Of a stretch of 13,823 bases of DNA, positions 1 to 6,517 are shown piece after piece (positions within the stretch are counted from its first letter, which is position 1; each line of letters opens with the position of its first letter). The stretch lies in NCBI GenBank assembly GCA_002305715.1, contig DBQD01000032.1:1-13823 (forward strand), in the 5' to 3' direction. Below the pieces are notes generated by a model that saw only the letters and a list, made by a program, of their open reading frames with translations, did no database searches and was not told the DNA's origin. The stretch is from Proteiniphilum sp. UBA1403 (GTDB lineage: Bacteria > Bacteroidota > Bacteroidia > Bacteroidales > Dysgonomonadaceae). The translations under genes were made by a program, and so were the position numbers.

Positions 1-1
1 G

Positions 2-232
2 TTATCCCGAACTCACGTTAATAGCTTTTTGAGCGACCTCAAACGATAAAAGGGGATCTGTAAACAGTAATTCTCTCCCTCGTGCGAGCAAAGAATCTAT
101 CTCAACCTTCCCTTTTCTGTCTGTAAAAAGAAAAACAAGTGAGTCAGAAGAAGTGGCACCTATCGCCAAAGTCATAGCCACAACCCAACAGATTAGGATA
201 AATTTACACCTAAGAATAGATTGGTTTGTCAT
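2..232 (-). CDS. Short exported protein resembling the truncated N-terminus of a TPR-type protein
   Basis: This 76-residue ORF starts with ATG and ends at a TAA in positions 4-2, right at the window edge. Residues 10-26 form a hydrophobic signal-type segment (FILICWVVAMTLAIGAT). The part after it (IDSLLARGRELLFTDPLLSFEVAQKAI) reads like the first helix pair of a tetratricopeptide repeat, as found at the N-terminus of periplasmic sensor regions of Bacteroidetes histidine kinases and regulators. Such proteins are normally several hundred residues long, so the stop after one repeat suggests a frameshift, a nonsense mutation or a remnant. The continuation lies outside the window and cannot be judged. 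A -7 element at 260-267 would give a leader of about 20 nt. TPR resemblance is inferred from amphipathic spacing only. Confidence 0.45.
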   Translation of the reverse strand: MTNQSILRCKFILICWVVAMTLAIGATSSDSLVFLFTDRKGKVEIDSLLARGRELLFTDPLLSFEVAQKAINVSSG

Positions 233-259
233 GTTTTAGCGCATTAAGGGATTATGAGA

Positions 260-267
260 CAAATATA
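260..267 (-). promoter_or_regulatory. Candidate -7 promoter element for the minus-strand ORF at 2-232
   Basis: Read on the minus strand this is TATATTTG, a full match to the Bacteroidetes -7 consensus TAnnTTTG, about 28 bp upstream of the ATG. No TTTG box is visible at the expected -33 distance, so this rests on the -7 element alone in an AT-rich stretch. Confidence 0.4.
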
Positions 268-347
268 CCATTTTTTTTGATAATATATATTTGCATATAT
301 TAAATAAAAACCCCTTTTTGGGGGTATTCTATCTTAATGAAAAACAA

Positions 348-355
348 TATGTTTG
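348..355 (+). promoter_or_regulatory. Candidate -7 promoter element for the YIP1-family gene
   Basis: TATGTTTG matches TAnnTTTG and lies 41 bp before the ATG at 397. A second match, TATATTTG at 286-293, lies further upstream. If that one is used, the leader would include a small hairpin at 310-325 (ACCCC/GGGGT around a T-rich loop). Neither has a convincing -33 TTTG at 19-20 bp. Confidence 0.35.
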
Positions 356-396
356 TTGTTAATCTGTATTTGATTTAATCGTTAAATAGTTAAATT

Positions 397-978
397 ATGG
401 ATATCATTAAAAAGACGAAAGACATTCTGGTTACCCCAAAAACAGCATGGCAAACAATTGCAGAAGAGAACCAAAATCATCTGCAGATTCTTACCAATTA
501 TCTGATTCCTCTTGCTCTTATTCCTGCATTGGCTACATTTATTGGATATGGTATAATTGGTCATACCATTTTAGGTGTACATATTGGATCCGTTGGTCTT
601 GGATTACGACAGGCAATTCTCTCATTTTTCACGTCGTTGGGAGGTGTATATCTTTCGGCATGGGTTATTTATTTGTTGTCACCAAAATTTGAACTTTCGA
701 GTGATTTTAGTAGATCCTTTCAACTCGTGGCATACTCTTATACTCCCATATTTGTTGCAGGTATCTTATTAATAGTTCCCTCCATGTCAATAATTGCCAC
801 ATTGGCTGGTTTATATGGACTATTTTTATTGTATCTAGGAATAACACCAATTTTGCAGACACCAGATGACAAGAAAAACACTTTTTATGTTGTTTCTCTT
901 TTATCAATCATTGTGGTCTCCATATTAATTTCCTCTATACTGAGTGTGTTGATAATCAAACCCTATTCCTTTATATAG
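397..978 (+). CDS. YIP1-family integral membrane protein
   Basis: The 193-residue protein is almost wholly hydrophobic, with about five predicted membrane segments near residues 32-54, 73-95, 112-128, 130-152 and 163-186. The N-terminal stretch KDILVTPKTAWQTIAEE (8-24), the AYSYTPIFVAGIL segment (112-124) and the GLYGLFLLYLGI segment (138-149) are the hallmarks of bacterial YIP1-domain proteins. In these a short cytoplasmic lead with a P..W..I..E pattern precedes the membrane bundle. Their biochemical function in bacteria is not established. The ATG follows an AT-rich leader without a clear Shine-Dalgarno, normal for this group. The next gene follows 72 nt downstream on the same strand with no terminator between, so the two may be co-transcribed. 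Confidence 0.8.
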   Translation: MDIIKKTKDILVTPKTAWQTIAEENQNHLQILTNYLIPLALIPALATFIGYGIIGHTILGVHIGSVGLGLRQAILSFFTSLGGVYLSAWVIYLLSPKFELSSDFSRSFQLVAYSYTPIFVAGILLIVPSMSIIATLAGLYGLFLLYLGITPILQTPDDKKNTFYVVSLLSIIVVSILISSILSVLIIKPYSFI

Positions 979-1050
979 AATAAGAATATCTACATGTTAT
1001 GAGTCTGTTGAACTAGTTTATTCATTTACATAATTTTAATTTTTGCTCAT

Positions 1051-1740
1051 ATGAAAAAAATCGTATTCTTCATATCAATTCTATTTACCTTAACAGCTTT
1101 GAAAGCGCAGGATATATTTTTTCCTACAGAGATAGGTAAAGTTCTTGTTTACAAGAACTATGACAAGAAAGGTAAAGAAATTTCTATGATGAAATATACC
1201 ATTATGGATATTATTGTTGATGGTGACAAAATGGAGATCAAATATTTGATCGAATCGATGGATTCAAAAGAAGAAAAAAAATTCAGTGAAGAAATAACCC
1301 TTGTAAAGAATGGGGATATATTGTATTTCGATATGAGTAATTTCATCAACAAGGCAGCTTTTCAAGAAGGAGGTAAAGATGCATCCAGTCTAGAAATTGA
1401 AATAAAAGGGAACAGTATGGAAATACCCATCAACCCACAGCCGGGAACCTCACTTCCAGATGCAAATGTAGAGATGGCCATGAAAATGGGCTTTATCAAT
1501 CTGAAGTTATCAACAAGTATTATTAACCGTAGAGTGGCAGCAATTGAGGACATTGTTGTTCCAGCTGGTAGTTTCCAATGTCATAAATTAACGGGCGATG
1601 TTATTGCTACGGTAATGGGGAAAAAGATAAATTCATCTAATTCAGAATGGTATGCTAAAGGTGTGGGAGTGGTAAAGTCAGAAACATACGATAAAAACGG
1701 AAAACTGGATAGTTATTTTCAGTTAGTAGAAATTAAATAG
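1051..1740 (+). CDS. Secreted DUF3108-like (TapB-type) beta-rich protein
   Basis: The 229-residue product has a typical Sec signal peptide (MKKIVFFISILFTLTALKAQ), with cleavage likely around residue 19-20. The mature part is predicted to be rich in beta strands and contains the segment IVVPAGSFQCHKLTGDV (168-184), followed by EWYAKGVGVVKSETYDKNGKL (199-219). This 'VPAGxFxC ... W.a.GvGvVk.e' arrangement is seen in DUF3108-like proteins of Bacteroidetes, sometimes annotated TapB family. The role is unknown, and envelope or periplasmic location follows from the signal peptide. Its length is normal for such proteins and nothing is missing. The cysteine in the PAGSFQC motif is the only one in the mature protein. 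It may share a transcript with the YIP1-family gene upstream. Confidence 0.65.
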   Translation: MKKIVFFISILFTLTALKAQDIFFPTEIGKVLVYKNYDKKGKEISMMKYTIMDIIVDGDKMEIKYLIESMDSKEEKKFSEEITLVKNGDILYFDMSNFINKAAFQEGGKDASSLEIEIKGNSMEIPINPQPGTSLPDANVEMAMKMGFINLKLSTSIINRRVAAIEDIVVPAGSFQCHKLTGDVIATVMGKKINSSNSEWYAKGVGVVKSETYDKNGKLDSYFQLVEIK

Positions 1741-1744
1741 ACAG

Positions 1745-1789
1745 TATAATACAGGATTTGCATAATTTAACTGCGAGTCCTGTATTATA
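1745..1789. repeat. 12-bp perfect inverted repeat between convergent genes
   Basis: TATAATACAGGA (1745-1756) and its exact reverse complement (1778-1789) are separated by 21 nt. The hairpin lies 5 nt after the stop of the DUF3108-like gene and before the convergent flavodoxin-domain gene, where a terminator is expected. However, no T-run follows on either strand (AAAAA follows on the plus strand), so it is not a standard intrinsic terminator. It may work as an mRNA 3'-end stabiliser or a weak bidirectional terminator. The rest of 1790-1878 shows nothing recognisable. Confidence 0.5.
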
Positions 1790-1878
1790 AAAAAGTTCCG
1801 TTAATATTTTACCCTTGGCAGGTATTTGAGTTACTTATTAAGTGACATAACAGACCTAAAATAAATAACTGCTTAGAT

Positions 1879-2469
1879 TTAAATCTTTTCGATTATTTCC
1901 TTTCCAAAGGCCAGGCATTCCGATCGTTTAAGGTTATCATACTCTTCCATGTCAGGCATCGACTGCATCATCCTCCTAGAATCAGGATCCATAAGTCCAA
2001 AGGTAACCCGGCCTAAGAATACCCTATTTACGACTCCTTCAACACCAGTCAGTTTGACTAAATGGTTCTTAAAAAATTGGTCGTATTGCTCCAGTTTAAC
2101 AGGCTGTCTCATGTTTCCACATACAGCAAAATAACCCCTAATCTTATTGGATAGTATTACTTTGTTTTTTACAAGGTAATCCTGTAATTCCTTAGAAGTT
2201 ACACCACTTCGTATAGAGCCTCCCACAATCACATTCTTATAGTTCAAAAGATTTGGGTTTTCTCGCACATCAAACACTTGAGCAATACCATTCATACCTT
2301 CAGATATCCAAAGAGCTGCATCACGTGAGGTACCACACCACGTACCATACAGAATAGCCCATTCTGCATTCAATGTGGTAGGATAAAATTCGAGAGCTTG
2401 ACTTTTTCGTGGTAACAATAGAGCACCAGCTGCCAATAGTGAATTTTTAATAAAATCTCGTTTTTCCAT
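1879..2469 (-). CDS. Exported flavodoxin-domain (HemG-like) protein with Tat-like leader
   Basis: The 196-residue protein has a leader MEKRDFIKNSLLAAGALLLP that resembles a Tat signal with KR in place of RR. The remainder resembles the Flavodoxin_5 / menaquinone-dependent protoporphyrinogen oxidase (HemG) fold. It shows an FMN-phosphate-type loop LYGTWCGTSRDAA (40-52), a second strand with FDVRENPNLLNYKNVIVGGSIRSG (66-89), GYFAVCGN (112-119), and the C-terminal DPDSRRMMQSM region that aligns with the end of HemG. An ATG at 2469 is chosen; an in-frame TTG at 2487 would extend it by six residues but gives a poorer leader. It lies 49 nt behind the GH11 xylanase on the same strand with no promoter seen between, so co-transcription is likely. 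The substrate is unknown. Export of an FMN protein would fit a Tat route, but this is inference. Confidence 0.7.
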   Translation of the reverse strand: MEKRDFIKNSLLAAGALLLPRKSQALEFYPTTLNAEWAILYGTWCGTSRDAALWISEGMNGIAQVFDVRENPNLLNYKNVIVGGSIRSGVTSKELQDYLVKNKVILSNKIRGYFAVCGNMRQPVKLEQYDQFFKNHLVKLTGVEGVVNRVFLGRVTFGLMDPDSRRMMQSMPDMEEYDNLKRSECLAFGKEIIEKI

Positions 2470-2518
2470 ATTGATATTTTTATGCAATGTCTATCTAACG
2501 TTTGAATTCTTGAGTACT

Positions 2519-3250
2519 TTATTTTACATATATTTCAAGTGCCTTAAAATCAAATGAACCACTATTTTTATATCCTTCCACAACAAAAGATACCTCATGC
2601 AGTTTACCCATCGGCATTCCTATAGAGTTCCACATATTGAAATGATCGGAGATATTGATTGTTCCGCTGTTACGTGTATCTCTTCTTATACTGAAATATT
2701 GTTGAAAAGTGGTGTCCCCAACAATAGAAGGTTGGTTAATTCTTGTATGTTCGTAGATGTCATAAACACTTCCATTTACTTCGAAGATCCCTTTAAAAGT
2801 AGCATTTGGAGCCATTGATGGAATCCAATTTCGCCAGTCCTCCACAATATAATATTCAATAAGAGGATCAGTAGTCCACCCATAAATTGAAAGATAAGAA
2901 TTTCCAGATATGCTTGAAGGTATATAATTACATTGGTAGTTTGCATAAAATGATCCAATATCCTGATGTTCCTTTGTCTGGTCATAACCCACCCCTCTGC
3001 GAGCAAGATAATTCTCAATTCCGCTCCATTCACCACTAAAAAGTGCGCCACTACCTATTGACATACAACCTACACCTTGACCATACTGATTCCACAATTC
3101 GTATATATAGCCATCATTTGTCCCCTTAACTTGCTCGTTTCCCGCACTTGTACAGAAGGTGTGTGGACGTACACATCCAATATTGATTAATACAATAAAT
3201 AGCAAAAAGTTGGAAGCATTGCATATTTCTATGACTGTTTTCTTAATCAT
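2519..3250 (-). CDS. GH11 endo-1,4-beta-xylanase, exported
   Basis: The 243-residue protein is a glycoside hydrolase family 11 xylanase, which cleaves internal beta-1,4 bonds of xylan with retention. After a hydrophobic leader (13-25) ending in IGC (Cys26, a possible but non-ideal lipobox), the catalytic jelly roll runs from about residue 45 to 243. The family signature PLIEYYIVEDW (129-139) carries the nucleophile E132, and FVVEGYKNSGS (222-232) carries the acid/base E225. The thumb loop NQPSIVGDTTF (172-182), the strand segment YDIYEHTR (163-170) and QYFSIRRDTR (184-193) are also present. No carbohydrate-binding module or secretion C-terminal domain follows. The neighbours are exported enzymes, not a SusC/SusD pair. 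A 185-nt spacer separates it from the MBL gene upstream, in which no clear TAnnTTTG promoter was found. Confidence 0.9.
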   Translation of the reverse strand: MIKKTVIEICNASNFLLFIVLINIGCVRPHTFCTSAGNEQVKGTNDGYIYELWNQYGQGVGCMSIGSGALFSGEWSGIENYLARRGVGYDQTKEHQDIGSFYANYQCNYIPSSISGNSYLSIYGWTTDPLIEYYIVEDWRNWIPSMAPNATFKGIFEVNGSVYDIYEHTRINQPSIVGDTTFQQYFSIRRDTRNSGTINISDHFNMWNSIGMPMGKLHEVSFVVEGYKNSGSFDFKALEIYVK

Positions 3251-3435
3251 TTAAATCAATATTTCTCAATTTTTTTATTTCGTTTTTTACAATAAACTTC
3301 ATTTTTCGTCAGTATTGTTGCATAGTAACCATTCATTGTAGCCAAGATGCTATTATGTACTTCAACTGCTGGTACAGTATGACCATATATGATAGATCAA
3401 CAGACAGTTACGTAATATATCACTTATGCCTCAAA

Positions 3436-4263
3436 TCACTTAAGTGCTGAATCATTAAAAATAATCCGATAACCATCACCATCGACGGCAAGTCTCAATC
3501 CAAAATTATTATCGGTATTGGGTTTGCTTTCAATCTCACCTGATAGCACCTTTTTACTTAATTGTTGCATTTCCCGAATCTTTTCAATAGTTTCCTCGTT
3601 GTTATTGTTGTAATGACCCGGATAGAGATATTTTATTCCTTGTGCTTCCATTTTTGCGGTTATCTTTTCACAAGTATCAATAAATGTGGAGAAGTCGACT
3701 GTCAACAACAGCAGACTCGATCCAAACGCATCTCCACTAAAACCATATCCCGCTTTTTTGTCAATGAAGCTTGTTGAGCCAGGGGTGTGTCCTGGATTAT
3801 ACACCACTTCAATTTTTCTACCTCCCAAATCTAAGATCTCCCCATTCTTCAAGTAGTTCACCTTACCCTTATAGTTACCCATAACAAAGGGAATCAAGAC
3901 CGTATCATTCGGATTGATCCATATCTCTGAGAAGCAGTTAATGGAGGGACCAGTATGGTCAGAATGCACATGAGTTGCAATTAAAGTTACCGGCTTCGAG
4001 GTGATTGAAGAAACAATTTTGTCAAGATTTTTTATATCTGTGCCGGCATCAATCAGAATAGCTCTCTCATTTCCTTCAACGAGATAAAGACTTTCATTAA
4101 ACATCTTATTTCCTGAACCTACCCAAGTATGATTATCAATCTTGCGAAAAAAAACATCTTCATTTCTAAAAACTATGTCACCTTCATTTCTTAATGAAGC
4201 ATAGGTGCATAATAAAGATTCAGATAAAAGTAATAGGGAGAAGACAAGGATTAACCTTTTCAT
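3436..4263 (-). CDS. Secreted MBL-fold metallo-hydrolase
   Basis: The 275-residue protein starts with a signal peptide (MKRLILVFSLLLLSESLLCTYA) and has a complete metallo-beta-lactamase-fold metal site. It carries THVHSDHTG with H98, H100, D102 and H103, then PGHTPGS with H159, FSGDAFGS with D178 and YPGHYN with H217. All ligands for a binuclear zinc-type centre are there, so it should be an active hydrolase. The substrate cannot be told from the sequence; the superfamily includes lactonases, glyoxalase II-like thioesterases and phosphodiesterases, and true beta-lactam hydrolysis is not implied. It is divergent from the esterase gene, with 269 bp between, and lies upstream of the xylanase on the same strand. 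Confidence 0.85.
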   Translation of the reverse strand: MKRLILVFSLLLLSESLLCTYASLRNEGDIVFRNEDVFFRKIDNHTWVGSGNKMFNESLYLVEGNERAILIDAGTDIKNLDKIVSSITSKPVTLIATHVHSDHTGPSINCFSEIWINPNDTVLIPFVMGNYKGKVNYLKNGEILDLGGRKIEVVYNPGHTPGSTSFIDKKAGYGFSGDAFGSSLLLLTVDFSTFIDTCEKITAKMEAQGIKYLYPGHYNNNNEETIEKIREMQQLSKKVLSGEIESKPNTDNNFGLRLAVDGDGYRIIFNDSALK

Positions 4264-4353
4264 ATTGTGTGTGTAATTATGATTAGTCCTAATGATTAAA
4301 TCGAATATCTACAAAAAAGCGTTGAAAAAACACTTATTTTTTTATTCTAACCA

Positions 4354-4361
4354 CAAAAATA
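4354..4361 (-). promoter_or_regulatory. Candidate -7 promoter element for the MBL-fold hydrolase gene
   Basis: Minus-strand reading is TATTTTTG, a match to TAnnTTTG, about 90 bp before the ATG. No good -33 box is seen. It lies within the AT-rich 269-bp divergent spacer (4264-4532), which otherwise holds only the opposing esterase promoter. Confidence 0.3.
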
Positions 4362-4378
4362 GCAATATTTCCCACTAT

Positions 4379-4413
4379 TTTGTGTTAATTATAATTATTA
4401 TACCATATATTTG
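4379..4413 (+). promoter_or_regulatory. Candidate promoter of the carboxylesterase gene
   Basis: TATATTTG at 4406-4413 is a full -7 match. TTTG at 4379-4382 could be the -33 box, although the 23-bp gap is longer than the usual 19-20. This predicts a leader of roughly 110 nt before the ATG at 4533. No riboswitch-like structure was recognised in that leader. Confidence 0.4.
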
Positions 4414-4532
4414 TACTCTTTTAACAGAGTTGATCAAACAATTTTATATTAGTGATTGATAATTAAAATCGATTTAATCATTCTATCATACCTTTTAAAA
4501 GCATTTGTTATACATTATAAATTTATTTAACA

Positions 4533-6095
4533 ATGAAACATTATTCAAGATTAGTGTTCGCTCTCTTTGTTGGAGTTGGATTATTCAGCATGGGTTGTAA
4601 TAAAAAAAGTGACCCAAATCAAAATTCAGTAGTTGAAACTACCGCCGGTTCGGTATCAGGGATACTGAACGACAATGTCTATGCATTCCTGGGGATTCCG
4701 TATGCTAAGGCTGAAAGGTTCATGCCACCTCAAGATCCCGATGCATGGGAAGGAGTGCGTGAGTGTACCACTTTTGGTCCGGTAGCCAGACAAATTGTTC
4801 CTTGGTATCCCGATTCAGTTCAGAATGAAAAAGAGCTGTTTAGTCTGAATGTTTGGACCCAAGGTGTAAATGATGGAAAACAGCGACCTGTATTGGTGTG
4901 GTTGCACGGTGGTGGATTTCATACCGGTGCTAGCAACGATCCGATGACCTATGGAGAAGCGATGGCAAGAAAAGGGGATATTGTTATGGTTTCCGTTAAT
5001 CATCGTTTGAATATCCTCGGTTTCCTTGATCTCTCTGCATGTGGAGAGAAATATGCTCAATCTGCCAATGTTGGGATGCTCGATATCGTAAAATCTCTCG
5101 AGTGGGTGCACAATAATATTGCACAATTCGGAGGTAATCCTTCCGACGTAACCATCGTAGGAGAATCGGGTGGTGGAGGAAAAGTAGGTACTATTATGTG
5201 TATGCCTTCCGCACAAGGTCTCTTCCATAAAGCAATCATACAGAGTGGAACCTTACTCAATACAATGACGAAAGAGTCTTCTCAGCAATTAGGTCTAGCC
5301 GTACTCGAACAGCTAGGTCTTTCCCCCGAGGAAGTGGGAAAACTAGATACTATTCCGTACCATGATTTGGTAATAGCCGGTAATGAAGCGATAGCAAAGA
5401 TATCTGGACCCAGAAGACCTGGATCACCCACCATGTTTGGCTTTGCACCCTCTGCTGATGGTGTAATTCTGTTACAACAACCTTTCAGTCCCGGTTTTGC
5501 TGAAATCTCAAAAGATATCCCAGTAATGATTGGTTCCACTTTGAATGAGATGATGCCAGTTGCTTACGGTGAAAAAGATTTGACACTTCAGCAGGCCAAA
5601 GACCGTCTTGCAAAAATATATGGCGATAAAACAGATCAGTACATCGAACTATTTGCCAAAGCATATCCTGATTATACACCCCAGGATCTGCTCTCGATTG
5701 ATACAGTTTTCAGACCCTATACAATCCGTACTGCCGATGCACGTGCTGAAGAGTCAGATGCACCACTTTATGTTTATTTCCTTGCATGGAAGAGCCAAGT
5801 TGAGAATGCCTCTAAGGGCTCATTCCATGGATTAGATATTCCTTTAGCATTTTACAATGTCGATTTAAGAGAAGACTGGACTGGTAACACAGAAGAAGCA
5901 TGGGCACTTTCTGACAAGATGAGCTCTGCCTGGCTCAACTTTGTAAAGAATACAAATCCGAATGTAGAAGGTGTACTGCCCTCATGGGAGCCTTACACTG
6001 CTGAGAATGGATCAACAATGTATTTCGACAATGAATGCAGAATCGTTAACAACCACGACCGGGAGTTGATGCAATTCATGGTACCAATCAAATAA
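4533..6095 (+). CDS. Type-B carboxylesterase lipoprotein
   Basis: The 520-residue product is an alpha/beta-hydrolase of the carboxylesterase type-B family, hydrolysing carboxylic esters. A lipoprotein signal ends at LFSMGC with lipid-accepting Cys22, so the enzyme should be anchored in the envelope. AFLGIPYAKAERF (51-63) is the usual N-terminal family block, followed by LHGGGFH (124-130) as oxyanion hole. IVGESGGGG (208-216) carries the nucleophile S212, GSTLNEM (334-340) the acid E338, and GSFHGLDIPLAF (429-440) the histidine H432. The triad is intact and the length is normal. No neighbour fixes the substrate. An adjacent, divergent cluster with a xylanase makes acetyl or phenolic esters of hemicellulose a reasonable guess, not a demonstrated one. 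Confidence 0.9.
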   Translation: MKHYSRLVFALFVGVGLFSMGCNKKSDPNQNSVVETTAGSVSGILNDNVYAFLGIPYAKAERFMPPQDPDAWEGVRECTTFGPVARQIVPWYPDSVQNEKELFSLNVWTQGVNDGKQRPVLVWLHGGGFHTGASNDPMTYGEAMARKGDIVMVSVNHRLNILGFLDLSACGEKYAQSANVGMLDIVKSLEWVHNNIAQFGGNPSDVTIVGESGGGGKVGTIMCMPSAQGLFHKAIIQSGTLLNTMTKESSQQLGLAVLEQLGLSPEEVGKLDTIPYHDLVIAGNEAIAKISGPRRPGSPTMFGFAPSADGVILLQQPFSPGFAEISKDIPVMIGSTLNEMMPVAYGEKDLTLQQAKDRLAKIYGDKTDQYIELFAKAYPDYTPQDLLSIDTVFRPYTIRTADARAEESDAPLYVYFLAWKSQVENASKGSFHGLDIPLAFYNVDLREDWTGNTEEAWALSDKMSSAWLNFVKNTNPNVEGVLPSWEPYTAENGSTMYFDNECRIVNNHDRELMQFMVPIK

Positions 6096-6111
6096 TTATC
6101 CCAATTAAAAT

Positions 6112-6150
6112 AAAATGCCCTGCCAGATTCAATCCGGTAGGGCATTTTTT
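6112..6150 (+). terminator. Intrinsic terminator of the carboxylesterase gene
   Basis: AAAATGCCCT (6112-6121) pairs exactly with AGGGCATTTT (6139-6148). The stem can extend inwards by GCC/GGT (one G-U), and the T-run ends at 6150. The hairpin begins 17 nt after the stop codon. Its 3' arm is part of a 24-bp tandem duplication, so a second possible 3' arm lies at 6163-6172. Confidence 0.85.
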
Positions 6151-6316
6151 ATAGCGACCGGTAGGGCATTTTTTATAGCGATTTGAGTAATCTTATATAG
6201 TGACTTGGGCGTTTTTAAATAGCGATCTGGACACTTTTATTGAGGTTGGGATATTTTATATTGTAGTGTACAGAAAGCTGTTTAGATTGTATATAAAAAA
6301 ACGGTATATATAGCGA
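6134..6316. repeat. Perfect 24-bp tandem duplication followed by degenerate repeats of about 22 bp
   Basis: Positions 6134-6157 and 6158-6181 are identical. Each copy starts CCGGTAGGGC, has a T-run and ends ATAGCGA. Weaker copies follow at about 6182-6203 (ending ATAGTGA) and 6204-6225 (GGGCGTTTTT then ATAGCGA), with more eroded ones at 6226-6245 and 6246-6269. A last ATAGCGA occurs at 6310-6316 inside the tRNA-Gln terminator, after ACGGTA. Spacings between the end motifs are 24, 22, 22 and 91 bp. The array fills the whole gap between the esterase gene and the tRNA. No ORF of note lies here. Confidence 0.75.
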
Positions 6317-6337
6317 ATAATATGCTAAATATACCGT
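6294..6337 (-). terminator. Intrinsic terminator of tRNA-Gln
   Basis: On the minus strand ACGGTATAT pairs exactly with ATATACCGT (plus-strand arms 6301-6309 and 6329-6337). The stem extends by TAGC/GCTA after one mismatch, and a run of seven T follows. It starts nine bases after the tRNA 3' end. Confidence 0.85.
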
Positions 6338-6345
6338 ATCTATTG

Positions 6346-6416
6346 TTGTCCCACCAGGACTCGAACCTAGACTGGCTGAACCAAAATCAGATGTGCTACC
6401 ATTACACCATGGGACA
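6346..6416 (-). tRNA. tRNA-Gln (anticodon UUG)
   Basis: On the minus strand a complete cloverleaf can be drawn. The acceptor stem is TGTCCCA/TGGGACA, and the D-arm contains AATGGTAGCAC. The anticodon arm TCTGA-TTTTGGT-TCAGC has TTG at positions 34-36. The T-arm is CTAGG-TTCGAGT-CCTGG. The terminal CCA is not encoded, so it must be added after transcription. The outermost anticodon-stem pair is a T-C mismatch, which is tolerable. It has its own promoter and terminator and is a single-gene unit downstream of tyrS. Confidence 0.95.
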
Positions 6417-6443
6417 ATCCTCTGTGCTTCGTGAAAAGCAGTG

Positions 6444-6475
6444 CAAAAGTAGTATAATTATTTTAACTTTGCAAA
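6444..6475 (-). promoter_or_regulatory. Promoter of tRNA-Gln
   Basis: On the minus strand TTTG (6475-6472) and TACTTTTG (6451-6444) are separated by 20 bp, a full Bacteroidetes -33/-7 pair. Transcription should start about 20 nt before the mature tRNA 5' end at 6416. Confidence 0.75.
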
Positions 6476-6517
6476 TTTCTTACCCGTAAAATCGAGAAAA
6501 AAACACAACTTTTGCAA

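Noticed and set aside
3436..4263. Antibiotic-resistance beta-lactamase
   Set aside because: Only the general MBL fold and metal ligands are visible; these are shared by many unrelated hydrolases, so resistance is not supported.
4815..5228. Minus-strand 137-residue ORF within the esterase gene
   Set aside because: The esterase on the plus strand has its full catalytic triad; the antisense frame has no domain features.
6134..6225. Short regularly spaced repeats suggesting a CRISPR array
   Set aside because: Units are contiguous without unique spacers, degrade quickly, and no cas gene is present. A terminator-derived tandem repeat explains them better.
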